A DNA stretch of 64,000 bases from Virgibacillus sp. MSJ-26 (GCF_018918075.1 NZ_JAHLPW010000016.1:1-64000), one strand, 5' to 3'; positions 10,540 through 18,790 are shown, counted from the stretch's first letter. Notes: generated by a model not told the origin, from the sequence alone. Numbers and translations: made by a program.

Positions 10540-10580
10540 AGGCGTCTCTGTGTAATGATTACACAGAGGCGCCTTTTTAT
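10540..10580 (+). terminator. T-box-controlled terminator
   Basis: GGCGTCTCTGTGTAAT (10541-10556) pairs with ATTACACAGAGGCGCC (10558-10573) with a single G-U pair, followed by TTTTTATTTG. Its 5' arm lies next to the T-box sequence, so antiterminator and terminator are mutually exclusive. Confidence 0.92.
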
Positions 10581-10608
10581 TTGTTTAGGAAACTATAACA
10601 TTAAAACT

Positions 10609-10674
10609 GCGTGGCAAAAACCACCACTACGTTTTTCTGCTTAAGCATTTCGGGGCTAACCGGGCGCCCCACGC
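10609..10674. repeat. Palindromic element between T-box and cysE
   Basis: GCGTGG (10609-10614) pairs with CCACGC (10669-10674), enclosing GTGG-CAAAAA-CCAC and GGGGC/GCCCC sub-hairpins. It is followed by a T-rich stretch, so it might act as a second terminator or be an inserted palindromic repeat. I do not recognise the family. Confidence 0.45.
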
Positions 10675-10721
10675 TTTTGTTCATTTTTTATTTTATTTTT
10701 TAAATGAGGGAGGTCATAGAA

Positions 10722-11387
10722 GTGAGTTTTTTAAAAAAGATGAAGGAAGATATGGATATTGTGTTTGAAAAAGATCCTGCAGCTCGGACGTATTTTGAAG
10801 TGTTTTTAACTTACTCAGGACTTCATGCTGTTTGGAATCATCGGATTGCACACTTTTTTTATAATAGAAAATTATATTTTATTGCCCGGGCAATCTCTCA
10901 GTTTAGTCGATTTTTAACTGGGATTGAAATTCATCCTGCTGCACAAATAGGACGTCGGTTTTTTATTGACCACGGTATGGGGGTTGTCATTGGGGAAACA
11001 TGTAAAATAGGTAATGATGTCACGGTTTTCCAAGGTGTCACTCTTGGGGGAACCGGGCATGAAAAAGGGAAGCGGCATCCTACGATTGAGGATCATGCGT
11101 TAATTGCTACTGGAGCTAAAGTTCTTGGATCCTTTACCGTAGGAGAGTATGCAAAAGTGGGTGCTGGATCAGTTGTTTTAAAGGATGTACCACCACACTC
11201 TACCGTCGTTGGTATTCCAGGAAAAGTCGTTGTTCAAAATGGTAAGAAGGTGAAATCTGCGGATAGCTTTGATCATCACAAGATGCCTGACCCGGTTGAG
11301 GAACGATGTAAGACTTTGCAAAAAGAGATAGATGTCCTAAAACAAGAAATAAAAAACATGAAAGAAGGGAATCAGCATGTCAATTAA
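10722..11387 (+). CDS. cysE: Serine O-acetyltransferase
   Basis: CysE makes O-acetylserine from serine and acetyl-CoA, the first step of cysteine synthesis. The 221-residue product shows the left-handed beta-helix hexapeptide repeats, with [16 protein letters not shown] and the loop [12 protein letters not shown] typical of the family. GTG 10722 is chosen because GAGGGAGGT (10707-10713) lies 8 nt upstream; the in-frame ATG at 10704 precedes that site. It overlaps cysS by 11 nt, so cysteine synthesis and cysteinyl-tRNA charging share the T-box transcript. Confidence 0.96.
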   Translation: MSFLKKMKEDMDIVFEKDPAARTYFEVFLTYSGLHAVWNHRIAHFFYNRKLYFIARAISQFSRFLTGIEIHPAAQIGRRFFIDHGMGVVIGETCKIGNDVTVFQGVTLGGTGHEKGKRHPTIEDHALIATGAKVLGSFTVGEYAKVGAGSVVLKDVPPHSTVVGIPGKVVVQNGKKVKSADSFDHHKMPDPVEERCKTLQKEIDVLKQEIKNMKEGNQHVN

Positions 11388-12783
11388 AATTTTCAACACA
11401 TTAACTCGTGAAAAAGAAGGGTTTAAACCATTACAAGATGGCAAAGTGAGCATGTACGTTTGCGGGCCGACAGTTTATAATTACATTCATATAGGTAATG
11501 CGCGACCTGCGATTGTATTTGATACGGTTCGTCGTTATTTTGAATATAAAGGCTATGATGTCACTTATGTTTTAAATTTTACAGATATAGATGATAAAAT
11601 TATTCAAGCAGCACGTGATATGGAAAAAAACACATTAGAGGTAGCTGATAAATTTATTGATGCCTATCTTAAGGATGTAAAAACATTGGGCGTTAAAGAA
11701 GCAACTTATCATCCTCGCGTGACGGAAACAATTAATGAGATTATTCAATTTATTCAAGACTTAATTGACAAAGGTTTTGCATATGAAGCAAAAAACGGAG
11801 ATGTTTACTTTAAACCGAGAGACTTTGATGGGTACGGTAAACTTTCACATCAATCGATTGATGAGTTAAGGTCCGGAGCTCGGATTCAAGTTGGTGAAGC
11901 TAAAAATGATCCACTCGACTTCGCGTTATGGAAAAAAGCAAAAGATAGTGAAACGGCGTGGGATTCACCATGGAGTAAAGGACGTCCCGGTTGGCATATT
12001 GAATGTTCTGCCATGGCGAAAAAATATTTAGGTGAAACGATTGATATTCACGCTGGGGGGCAAGATTTGACATTTCCGCATCATGAAAATGAGATTGCAC
12101 AATCTGAAGCCCGTAATGGTGAACCATTTGCTAATTACTGGATGCATAACGGGTATATTAATATTGACAATGAGAAAATGTCGAAGTCTCTTGGGAATTT
12201 TGTACTAGCGAGAGAGCTAATCGAAGCTCACGATCCGCAAGTCATACGCTTTTTTATGTTGAGCGTTCATTATCGTCATCCCATTAATTTCTCGCATGAG
12301 CTCCTGGAAGCTACTAAAAACAGTTTGGATCGAATTAAAACGGCCTATTTTAATTTAGAACATCGTAAACAGGCAAGTATGAATTTTGAAGTGGATTCTA
12401 AAGAATGGCTGGATAAAATTAAAGAATTTAAGGAGCGATTTATTGAGGAAATGGACGATGACTTTAATACAGCCAATGCCATTTCTATTCTATTCGACAT
12501 TGCCAAAGAAGCAAATGTATATTTAGAATCAAAGCAAACCTCAACAGATGTGCTTGAAGCTTTTCAAAAAAGTATCTCCTTGATTTTAAATGTGCTTGGT
12601 ATCTCTATCGAGGAAGAGCAAGAACTGCTAGATGAAGATATTGAAGCGCTTATTGAAGAACGAAATGAAGCGAGAAAAAAACGTAACTTCGAGCGAGCAG
12701 ATGAAATTAGAGATCTTTTAAAAGAAAAAGATATTATTCTCGAAGATACATCTCAAGGGGTTCGCTGGAAAAGAGGCGAATGA
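11377..12783 (+). CDS. cysS: Cysteine--tRNA ligase
   Basis: CysS attaches cysteine to tRNA-Cys. The 468-residue class I synthetase has Cys29 (VCGPTVYN), the HIGH motif HIGNARP, the zinc-site segment HIECSAM and KMSKS (267-271). The start overlaps the cysE 3' end, with GAAGGGA as ribosome-binding site inside cysE. It also overlaps mrnC by 4 nt, so cysE-cysS-mrnC form a tightly coupled run under the T-box. Confidence 0.97.
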   Translation: MSIKIFNTLTREKEGFKPLQDGKVSMYVCGPTVYNYIHIGNARPAIVFDTVRRYFEYKGYDVTYVLNFTDIDDKIIQAARDMEKNTLEVADKFIDAYLKDVKTLGVKEATYHPRVTETINEIIQFIQDLIDKGFAYEAKNGDVYFKPRDFDGYGKLSHQSIDELRSGARIQVGEAKNDPLDFALWKKAKDSETAWDSPWSKGRPGWHIECSAMAKKYLGETIDIHAGGQDLTFPHHENEIAQSEARNGEPFANYWMHNGYINIDNEKMSKSLGNFVLARELIEAHDPQVIRFFMLSVHYRHPINFSHELLEATKNSLDRIKTAYFNLEHRKQASMNFEVDSKEWLDKIKEFKERFIEEMDDDFNTANAISILFDIAKEANVYLESKQTSTDVLEAFQKSISLILNVLGISIEEEQELLDEDIEALIEERNEARKKRNFERADEIRDLLKEKDIILEDTSQGVRWKRGE

Positions 12784-13178
12784 CTGTGGACGTTAAACAA
12801 ATGAAAAGTCTGGCACTGGCTTATATGGGAGATGCTGTCTATGAAGTGTATGTACGTGAGCATCTCCTTAAGACAGGTCAGGTTAAGCCGAATCAATTAC
12901 ATCAGCAAGCAATTAAATATGTCTCCGCTAAAGCACAGGCTAAGATTATATTATCTTGGCTTGATGAGGGCTTTTTAACGGATGAGGAAGAACGGGTTGT
13001 CTATCGAGGCAGAAATGCAAAATCAGGATCAGTACCAAAGAATACGAGTGTTCAAGCGTATCGTTATAGTACAGCATTTGAAGCGTTAATCGGATATCAT
13101 TACTTGTTGAATAACGCTATTCGATTAGCGGAACTACAAGAGGCGTCAATTATATTTATTGAAAGGAGGAATAAGTAA
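12780..13178 (+). CDS. mrnC: Mini-ribonuclease III
   Basis: Mini-III is an RNase III catalytic domain without a dsRNA-binding domain; it matures the ends of 23S rRNA. The 132-residue product has [15 protein letters not shown], containing the catalytic acidic residues, and RGRNAKSG and [14 protein letters not shown], the second half of the RNase III signature. It overlaps cysS by 4 nt, and its last codons contain the AAGGAGG site used by rlmB. Confidence 0.93.
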   Translation: MTVDVKQMKSLALAYMGDAVYEVYVREHLLKTGQVKPNQLHQQAIKYVSAKAQAKIILSWLDEGFLTDEEERVVYRGRNAKSGSVPKNTSVQAYRYSTAFEALIGYHYLLNNAIRLAELQEASIIFIERRNK

Positions 13179-13179
13179 G

Positions 13180-13923
13180 ATGGCACAAGACATGATTATA
13201 GGTAGAAACCCTGTTATTGAAGCTTTAAAGTCTGGCCGTTCGATTAATAAATTAATGGTGTCAGAACAGATGAATGATAGAGTGTACCGTGAATTACAGC
13301 GGCTCAGTAAACAAGCAGGTGCAGTCATTCAAAAGGTCCCTAAGAAAAAAATTGATCAATTGGCACAAGGTAATCATCAAGGTGTGATTGCTTATGTGGC
13401 ATCATATGAATATGCTTCCTTGGATGATTTATTCGCCAAAGCAGAAATGGAAAATGAGGAGCCTTTTTTCATTATTTTAGACGAGCTAGAGGACCCACAT
13501 AACTTAGGCTCTATTTTAAGAACAGCCGACGCCGCGGGGGTACATGGCATTATTATCCCAAAGCGTCGATCTGTCGGTCTTACTGCAACAGTTGCTAAAA
13601 CGTCAGCGGGTGCAATTGAATATATACCAGTTGCTCGCGTGACGAATATTTCAGATACAATTTCTGAACTAAAAGAAAGACATGTTTGGGTTGTGGGAAC
13701 TGAAATGGAAGCCACTGAAGATTACCGGGAATTGGATGGTCTATTGCCTATTGCTTTAGTCATTGGCAATGAGGGTAAAGGAATGAGTCGACTCGTAAGA
13801 AAAAATTGTGATTGGACGGTAAGCCTTCCCATGAAGGGAAACGTCTCGTCATTGAATGCGTCAGTTGCATGTAGTCTATTATTGTATGAAGTCTACCGAA
13901 AAAGGTATCCAGTAGGTGAGTAG
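13180..13923 (+). CDS. rlmB: 23S rRNA 2'-O-methyltransferase RlmB family (SpoU class)
   Basis: This SpoU/TrmH-class enzyme methylates a ribose in 23S rRNA, probably the RlmB position. The 247-residue product has an N-terminal L30e-like substrate-binding domain and a C-terminal SPOUT knot with the motifs ILDELEDPHNLGSILRTADA, ALVIGNEGKGMSRL and SLPMKGNVSSLNASVA. ATG 13180 is used because AAGGAGG at 13163-13169 lies 10 nt upstream; an ATG at 13159 precedes that site. One base separates it from mrnC. Confidence 0.94.
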   Translation: MAQDMIIGRNPVIEALKSGRSINKLMVSEQMNDRVYRELQRLSKQAGAVIQKVPKKKIDQLAQGNHQGVIAYVASYEYASLDDLFAKAEMENEEPFFIILDELEDPHNLGSILRTADAAGVHGIIIPKRRSVGLTATVAKTSAGAIEYIPVARVTNISDTISELKERHVWVVGTEMEATEDYRELDGLLPIALVIGNEGKGMSRLVRKNCDWTVSLPMKGNVSSLNASVACSLLLYEVYRKRYPVGE

Positions 13924-13925
13924 CC

Positions 13926-14432
13926 GTGGAGATATTAGTCGTTGATGGATACAACATCATAGGTGCATGGGACGAGCTGGAACGATTAAGAGATATTGAT
14001 ATGAGTCAAGCACGCGATCGCTTAATTGAACTGATGGCTGAGTATCAAGCATATTCAGGTGATCGCGTGATTGTTGTATTTGATGCTCATGAAGTATATG
14101 GAATGGAAAGCAAGTTTAAGCAGCATAAGGTTGAAGTCATTTATACGAAAGAAAAGGAAACAGCTGATGAATGCATTGAGAGACTCATAAAAACAATAAA
14201 AAACGTTCAAAATCAAGTGTACGTGGCAACCTCTGATTATACTGAGCAACGAACCATTTTTAGCCAAGGTGCCTTAAGAAAATCTGCTCGAGAGCTTTAT
14301 ATTGAAGTTAAGAATATGAATCAAGATATTGCCGAACGTCTTGAAACACGCCAGAAAGTAACACCCAAATCTAAAATAATTTTAGATGATGATATTATGG
14401 CAGTATTTGAAAAATGGAGACGAGGCAAATAG
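13926..14432 (+). CDS. rae1: Ribosome-associated endoribonuclease Rae1 (YacP), NYN domain
   Basis: Rae1 cleaves certain mRNAs in the ribosomal A site in B. subtilis. The 168-residue product is a NYN/PIN-type nuclease domain: MEILVVDGYNIIGAW and RVIVVFDAH supply acidic active-site residues, and YVATSDYTEQR is a further family motif. The GTG start is 2 nt after rlmB, with AGGTGAG as ribosome-binding site. It ends the cysE operon; a separate promoter for sigH follows. Confidence 0.91.
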   Translation: MEILVVDGYNIIGAWDELERLRDIDMSQARDRLIELMAEYQAYSGDRVIVVFDAHEVYGMESKFKQHKVEVIYTKEKETADECIERLIKTIKNVQNQVYVATSDYTEQRTIFSQGALRKSARELYIEVKNMNQDIAERLETRQKVTPKSKIILDDDIMAVFEKWRRGK

Positions 14433-14537
14433 AAAAATTGCATTTTAGGATGGTGATTTATTGACTTTAGCCATCAGAGCGGAGTGAATTTTCAAACACC
14501 TTTTGTCAAAATCCCTTTAAATCAAGCCTTGTAGCTA

Positions 14538-14566
14538 TTGTTTTATTGCTGACCTTGTTGTATAAT
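14538..14566 (+). promoter_or_regulatory. SigA promoter of sigH
   Basis: TTGTTT (14538-14543), 17-bp spacer and TATAAT (14561-14566), about 44 bp before the sigH start. In B. subtilis sigH is repressed by AbrB; I cannot identify an AbrB site by eye. Confidence 0.7.
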
Positions 14567-14609
14567 GTCTTTTATATTGACTGCACTATGAATCAGGGGG
14601 TTATTCTAG

Positions 14610-15260
14610 GTGAGCGTCAAGCAATTGATATTAGACAATGAACAAATGCTTCTGCTTGATGATGATGGACTTTTAGCCTTAGTTCGTCAAGATAATAATC
14701 AGGCACTGGATATACTAATAAACAGATATAAAAATTTTGTCCGTGCTAAGGCGCGAACTTACTTTTTAATCGGTGCCGATCGAGAGGACATTATACAAGA
14801 AGGTATGATTGGTCTTTATAAGGCGATACGTGATTATGATGGGGACAAGCTGGCATCTTTTCGAGGCTTTGCTGAATTATGCATTACTAGACAAATTCTA
14901 ACTGCAATTAAGATGGCAACAAGACAAAAACACATTCCTTTAAACTCTTATGTGTCACTGGACAAGCCGATTTACGATGAAGAGTCAGATCGAACGTTAT
15001 TGGATGTCATTACAGGAGTTGAAGCAATCGATCCACAGGAACTGCTCATAAATAGGGAGAAGTTTGGTGATTTACAAGTTAAATTATCGGAATTATTAAG
15101 CGACTTGGAAAGAAAAGTATTAGATTTATATGTTGAAGGACGTACATACCAAGAGATATCTATTGAATTGAAAAGACATGAAAAGTCAATTGACAATGCA
15201 ATTCAGCGGGTAAAGCGAAAACTAGAAGAAGTATTAAAAACAGAGGGTATAAATACATAA
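14610..15260 (+). CDS. sigH: RNA polymerase sigma factor SigH
   Basis: SigH directs transcription of transition-state, competence and early sporulation genes. The 216-residue product has region 2 (NFVRAKARTYFLIGADREDIIQEG, here cited in part), region 2.4 with FAELCITRQILTAIK, and region 4 with a helix-turn-helix (YQEISIELKRHEKSIDNAIQ). GTG start with CAGGGGG about 10 nt upstream. Length and sequence match Bacillus SigH throughout; the staphylococcal protein at this locus is far more divergent, which supports a Bacillaceae origin. Confidence 0.95.
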   Translation: MSVKQLILDNEQMLLLDDDGLLALVRQDNNQALDILINRYKNFVRAKARTYFLIGADREDIIQEGMIGLYKAIRDYDGDKLASFRGFAELCITRQILTAIKMATRQKHIPLNSYVSLDKPIYDEESDRTLLDVITGVEAIDPQELLINREKFGDLQVKLSELLSDLERKVLDLYVEGRTYQEISIELKRHEKSIDNAIQRVKRKLEEVLKTEGINT

Positions 15261-15389
15261 AGAAGCTAATCCGTAAAAAAAGTAGCTGTGCTGCGCAAAT
15301 TCAGAGGTGTCTATCGAAATTTGCGTTGACATAATATGATAAAAATGCTACATTTGAACAGTGAAAACCCTTCAATGGGGTGATATATA

Positions 15390-15539
15390 ATGGGTAAAAA
15401 AATTACATTAGCGTGTGCAATTTGTTCAAGTAGGAACTATTCAACAAATAAAAATGCTTCAACCAACCCCACACGACTAGAAGTACAAAAGTTTTGTAAA
15501 ACATGTGGGACACACACGTTGCACCGTGAGACTAAATAA
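15390..15539 (+). CDS. rpmG: 50S ribosomal protein L33
   Basis: A 49-residue protein between sigH and secE, the standard Bacillus position. Cys9-Cys12 and Cys36-Cys39 make it the zinc-binding (C+) form of L33. GGGGTGAT lies before the ATG. In B. subtilis L33 paralogues are exchanged according to zinc supply; whether another paralogue exists cannot be seen here. Confidence 0.95.
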   Translation: MGKKITLACAICSSRNYSTNKNASTNPTRLEVQKFCKTCGTHTLHRETK

Positions 15540-15575
15540 AGATGCATTTTCGGTTAGATTTCGGGGGGTATAAGC

Positions 15576-15743
15576 ATGTTTAAGTTTCTGAAAAACGTAT
15601 CAAGAGAAATGAAAAAGGTAACCTGGCCAACAGGTAAGGAATTATCTAGTTATACGGTTACTGTCATCGCAACGGTTGCTTTCATAGCAGTTTTCTTTGC
15701 GGCCATTGATGCACTTATCTCTTTCTTTTTAAATATGTTATAA
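15576..15743 (+). CDS. secE: Protein translocase subunit SecE
   Basis: SecE is the small essential partner of SecY in the translocon. The 55-residue product has the amphipathic segment VSREMKKVTWPTGKEL followed by one membrane helix (about 27-52), the short Gram-positive form. GGGGGG serves as ribosome-binding site. It is normally co-transcribed with nusG, but here a terminator and a 485-bp repeat module intervene. Confidence 0.95.
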   Translation: MFKFLKNVSREMKKVTWPTGKELSSYTVTVIATVAFIAVFFAAIDALISFFLNML

Positions 15744-15752
15744 ATCTTTTTA

Positions 15753-15783
15753 TTGAATAATTTAATTAAGTTTATGCTATAAT
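15753..15783 (+). promoter_or_regulatory. Extended -10 promoter candidate after secE
   Basis: TTGAAT (15753-15758), 19-bp spacer and TGCTATAAT (extended -10, 15775-15783). A terminator begins only 21 bp downstream, so any transcript would be about 40 nt unless the terminator is read through. Confidence 0.45.
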
Positions 15784-15803
15784 GTAGATAAATAAAAGAA
15801 ACG

Positions 15804-15829
15804 AAAAAACCCGTCTTACGGGTTTTTTA
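15804..15829 (+). terminator. Terminator after secE
   Basis: AAAAAACCCGT / ACGGGTTTTTT, an 11-bp stem with a 4-nt loop and a T-run in the 3' arm. It separates secE from nusG. Confidence 0.88.
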
Positions 15830-15948
15830 TTATTGTGTTTTTTTACTAGTGAATAGACTTAGTGAAATATTGGGAAATTGTTAGGTGCGTATTATCCATA
15901 AACTGCGACACAGTGAAGATTAGTTATTTGATTATTTTAATCCTTGAA

Positions 15949-16144
15949 AATTGAGTGCGTGCACCTCGCTTCGGCAGAATACTTCGCTTTCCATGGGCAC
16001 GACTTCAGCCTTCTCGAGGAAACCACTCTGCGGGGTCTTCAGATTCGCGCTATTCCCATAGGACAAGGAAAGCTTCGAAGCATTACATCGCACGAAGAAA
16101 ATTGTTTTGTATTTTCGAGGAGTTTTCGTATTCTGCCTACGCTA
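15949..16144 (+). repeat. Interspersed repeat, type A copy 1 (interrupted)
   Basis: This segment matches the reverse complement of 49631-49766 over its whole length, for example CACCTCGCTTCGGCAGAAT, CTTTCCATGGGCACG, TCTCGAGGAAACCACTCTG and TATTCCCATAGGA. A 54-bp segment (16064-16117) absent from the other copy interrupts it and is flanked by AGGA on both sides. Short ORFs here lack ribosome-binding sites and I treat them as non-coding. I recall similar GC-rich repeats in Bacillaceae but cannot verify the family. Confidence 0.85.
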
Positions 16145-16240
16145 TTATGGACTCTGCAATTTGCAATAAGGCATTTCTTACTAAGATTGATTATTACAGA
16201 CATCTTCATATCACGAGAGACAACTACTATAACTGCTATA

Positions 16241-16433
16241 AGCGGAGGAAAAAATGCGGAGACTCCTGGGGCTGCAGCAAGCATCGCCCCACCGAAAACC
16301 TTTGTGGGAGCTAATGTTTTCGGTGGGACGAGCATTTAGCGCAGTCCCAGAGGCCTAGATGAGACCTCGCAAAGCGTAGCTCGAGGAGGCTCAACAGCCG
16401 CCCACGGAAAGCGTAGCGTTTTTTCCGTAGCGT
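16241..16433 (-). repeat. Interspersed repeat, type B copy 1 (with long internal hairpin)
   Basis: This segment matches the reverse complement of 49405-49523, sharing GCCTAGATGAGACC, CTCGAGGAGGCTCA and CCCACGGAAAGCG. Relative to that copy it carries two extra arms (about 16269-16351), CCCCACCGAAAAC and GTTTTCGGTGGGAC, that pair with each other around the shared core TGTGGGAGCT. It lies opposite in orientation to the type A copy at 15949-16144. Confidence 0.82.
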
Positions 16434-16593
16434 TTGGATTACCGCTTACTTTAAAAGGGTGGGAAGAGAGTCTTCGTTGAAATTCCGTCGCAGTTTATAT
16501 CAACTTCACAAGAAGTGGTAAATTGAGATTTATTAAAATTTTGGAGAACTAGTAATTAAAATATGAGTTATACAACAATCGTTAAGGGAGGGA

Positions 16594-16665
16594 ATGGGCA
16601 ATTATATTTGTCCTATGATGTATGGAGAAACAATGGTATGTAGTTCATACTTATTCAGGTTATGA
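16594..16665 (+). CDS. Putative 23-residue leader ORF overlapping nusG
   Basis: ATG 16594 is placed 3 nt after a strong AAGGGAGGG site (16583-16591). It runs 23 codons, beginning MGNYICPMMYGETMV, and ends inside nusG in another frame. nusG itself has no nearby ribosome-binding site, so ribosomes loaded here might reach nusG by re-initiation or slippage. The spacing is short for the core motif. No homology is known to me; it could be fortuitous. Confidence 0.35.
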   Translation: MGNYICPMMYGETMVCSSYLFRL

Positions 16666-17155
16666 AAATAAGGTAATGACGAATTTGCTTAAGCGAGTTG
16701 AAACGATGGGAATGGAGGATAAGATTTTCCGTGTGATTGTACCCGAAGAAGAAGAAACAGAAATTAAAGATGGTAAAAAGAAAGTTTCTAAGAAAAAATT
16801 CTTTCCAGGCTATGTTTTAGCAGAAATGGTTATGACGGATGATTCTTGGTATGTAGTAAGAAATACACCAGGTGTAACTGGCTTCCTCGGTTCTAGTGGG
16901 GGAGGAACAAAACCAACCCCATTATTACCAGACGAAGTAGATTCCATATTAAAGCGAATGGGGATGACCGAATCCACAGTCCATATTGACTTTGAAGTAA
17001 AAGAAAACGTTCGTGTCACAGATGGACCATTCTCCAACTTTACAGGAACAATTGAAAATATTGATGTAGATAAACAAAAAGTAAAAGTACATGTCAATAT
17101 GTTTGGAAGAGATACCCCAGTTGAATTAGACTTTTCGCAAATCGAAAAACTTTAA
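16622..17155 (+). CDS. nusG: Transcription termination/antitermination protein NusG
   Basis: NusG binds the RNA polymerase clamp and tunes pausing and termination. The 177-residue product has the NGN domain (MEKQWYVVHTYSGYENKV to about residue 110) and a C-terminal KOW domain (DGPFSNFTGTIENID). The start must be ATG 16622 because an in-frame TGA sits two codons upstream at 16616. There is no Shine-Dalgarno within 20 nt; the nearest, 16583-16591, suits the overlapping mini-ORF instead. No clear promoter is visible between the repeat module and the gene. Confidence 0.95.
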   Translation: MEKQWYVVHTYSGYENKVMTNLLKRVETMGMEDKIFRVIVPEEEETEIKDGKKKVSKKKFFPGYVLAEMVMTDDSWYVVRNTPGVTGFLGSSGGGTKPTPLLPDEVDSILKRMGMTESTVHIDFEVKENVRVTDGPFSNFTGTIENIDVDKQKVKVHVNMFGRDTPVELDFSQIEKL

Positions 17156-17191
17156 TGGATACGTTTATCAGCTGGAACCCGAAAGAAACAC

Positions 17192-17220
17192 TTGCATTAT
17201 TCTTATTTTCATGCTAAAAT
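17192..17220 (+). promoter_or_regulatory. Promoter of rplK-rplA
   Basis: TTGCAT (17192-17197), 17-bp spacer and TGCTAAAAT, an extended -10 ending at 17220. Confidence 0.72.
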
Positions 17221-17264
17221 TCTTTTGTTATTCGTCACAAATTAAACATTGTGTCAGAGAAAAC

Positions 17265-17297
17265 ATGAGTGGGAGGGGACAAGTCCCCTGTGACCAC
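17265..17297 (+). promoter_or_regulatory. rplK leader hairpin, probable L1 autoregulation site
   Basis: GTGGGAGGGGAC and GTCCCCTGTGACCAC form a bulged hairpin (GTGG/CCAC outside, GGGGAC/GTCCCC inside) just before the rplK ribosome-binding site. Its position and internal-loop shape fit the known mRNA site by which ribosomal protein L1 represses the rplKA operon. Assignment is by resemblance. Confidence 0.5.
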
Positions 17298-17322
17298 ATC
17301 ACGAACTAAGGAGGTGTGTTTC

Positions 17323-17748
17323 GTGGCTAAAAAAGTAATTAATGAAATTAAACTACAAATCCCAGCAGGGAAAGCAAACCCAGCACCGCCAGTTGGACCA
17401 GCATTAGGTCAAGCAGGTATTAACATCATGGGTTTCTGTAAAGAGTTTAACGCGCAAACACAAGATCAAGCTGGAATGATTATCCCAGTAGAAATTACGG
17501 TGTTTGAAGACCGTTCATTCACATTTATCACTAAAACTCCACCAGCTGCTATTTTGTTGAAAGATGCAGCAGGTATCGACAAAGCGTCCGGTGAGCCGAA
17601 CAAAACTAAAGTTGCAACGGTAAAACGTGATAAAGTAAAAGAAATTGCTGAATTAAAAATGCAAGATTTAAACGCTGCTGATGTTGAAGCAGCCATGCGT
17701 ATGGTTGAAGGAACCGCTCGCAGCATGGGAATTACAATCGAAGACTAA
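17323..17748 (+). CDS. rplK: 50S ribosomal protein L11
   Basis: L11 forms the stalk base and GTPase-associated centre. The 141-residue product matches the family length. The N-terminal domain has the proline-rich helix region [20 protein letters not shown], the thiopeptide-contact segment, and the C-terminal RNA-binding domain ends with [17 protein letters not shown] 17323 follows AAGGAGGT (17308-17315); an upstream in-frame ATG at 17269 lies in the leader hairpin region and is rejected. Confidence 0.97.
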   Translation: MAKKVINEIKLQIPAGKANPAPPVGPALGQAGINIMGFCKEFNAQTQDQAGMIIPVEITVFEDRSFTFITKTPPAAILLKDAAGIDKASGEPNKTKVATVKRDKVKEIAELKMQDLNAADVEAAMRMVEGTARSMGITIED

Positions 17749-17887
17749 TGAACCTGAATATAAATAGGTTGCGGTAGTATTTCTTTCGCAGCCTATTGAT
17801 TTGCCCATGTATGTGAGGTTTACAGAAACAACCGGTTTCTGTAAGTGGGAGGTATAACCGTTATCACCACAATAGAGGAGGATTAAA

Positions 17888-18586
17888 ATGGCTAAAAAAG
17901 GTAAAAGATATCAAACGGCTGAAAAGCTAGTTGATCGTTCAAAAGTTTATGATATAAAAGAAGCTATTGAAGTATTAAAAGAAACAGCAAAAGCTAACTT
18001 TGATGAAACTGTCGAAGCAGCTTATCGTTTAGGTGTTGACACTAAGAAGGCGGATCAACAAATCCGCGGTGCGATGGTTCTACCACATGGTACTGGTAAA
18101 ACGCAGCGTGTTCTTGTATTCGCGAAAGGTGAGAAGCTAAAAGAAGCTGAAGCAGCAGGCGCTGACTACGTTGGTGACCAAGAACTTATTAACAAAATTA
18201 ATCAAGGATGGTTTGATTTTGATGTGATTGTTGCTACACCAGATATGATGGGTGAAGTTGGAAAACTTGGTCGTGTTCTAGGACCTAAAGGTTTAATGCC
18301 AAACCCTAAAACTGGCACAGTAACTTTCGAAGTTGAAAAAGCTGTTAAAGATATTAAAGCCGGTAAAGTGGAGTATCGCGTAGATAAATCTGGTAATGTT
18401 CATGTACCGATTGGAAAAGCTTCTTTTGATAATGAAAAACTAATTGAAAACTTTGAAGCAATTACAGATACGCTCGCAAAAGCACGCCCACATTCACTTA
18501 AAGGTAACTATGTAAAAAACGTTTCTGTTACTTCAACGATGGGCCCTGGTATCAAAGTAGATGCTTCTGAATATTTACGTTCATAG
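17888..18586 (+). CDS. rplA: 50S ribosomal protein L1
   Basis: L1 forms the mobile stalk that handles E-site tRNA, and represses its own operon by binding the leader. The 232-residue product has the signature [27 protein letters not shown] (about 115-141, cited in part) and the conserved end [23 protein letters not shown] precedes the ATG. It lies 139 bp after rplK and ends the two-gene unit before the rplJ promoter. Confidence 0.97.
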   Translation: MAKKGKRYQTAEKLVDRSKVYDIKEAIEVLKETAKANFDETVEAAYRLGVDTKKADQQIRGAMVLPHGTGKTQRVLVFAKGEKLKEAEAAGADYVGDQELINKINQGWFDFDVIVATPDMMGEVGKLGRVLGPKGLMPNPKTGTVTFEVEKAVKDIKAGKVEYRVDKSGNVHVPIGKASFDNEKLIENFEAITDTLAKARPHSLKGNYVKNVSVTSTMGPGIKVDASEYLRS

Positions 18587-18618
18587 TAGATACTTATCAT
18601 CTACGTCATAATTAATTC

Positions 18619-18647
18619 TTGACATTTGCTTAAGGGTTAGTTAAACT
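18619..18647 (+). promoter_or_regulatory. Promoter of rplJ-rplL
   Basis: Consensus TTGACA (18619-18624), 17-bp spacer, TAAACT (18642-18647), just upstream of the L10 leader. Confidence 0.72.
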
Positions 18648-18659
18648 TATATTCGTTAA

Positions 18660-18790
18660 AAATAAATATGTTGTACCGTAGACAGTAGGAGCAGATAATG
18701 CTTAATAGCCTACCGAGGTGTTTATGAACAAATATATGCATGTTATTTGTTATATAAGAGCCTTCATGTCTACATGGAGGCTTTTTTAAT
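18660..18790 (+). promoter_or_regulatory. L10 leader RNA with attenuator
   Basis: The region matches the conserved ribosomal L10 leader: TTGTACCGTAGACAGTAGG and TAGCCTACCGAGGTG form the L10(L12)4-binding hairpin with its kink-turn. An intrinsic terminator, AGCCTTCATG/CATGGAGGCT plus T-run (18758-18788), follows. Excess L10-L12 complex should favour termination before rplJ. Confidence 0.82.

Noticed and set aside
15944-16339. 131-, 119- and 98-codon ORFs in the secE-nusG gap
   Set aside because: They coincide with the GC-rich repeat module on both strands, lack ribosome-binding sites and do not persist in the second copy.
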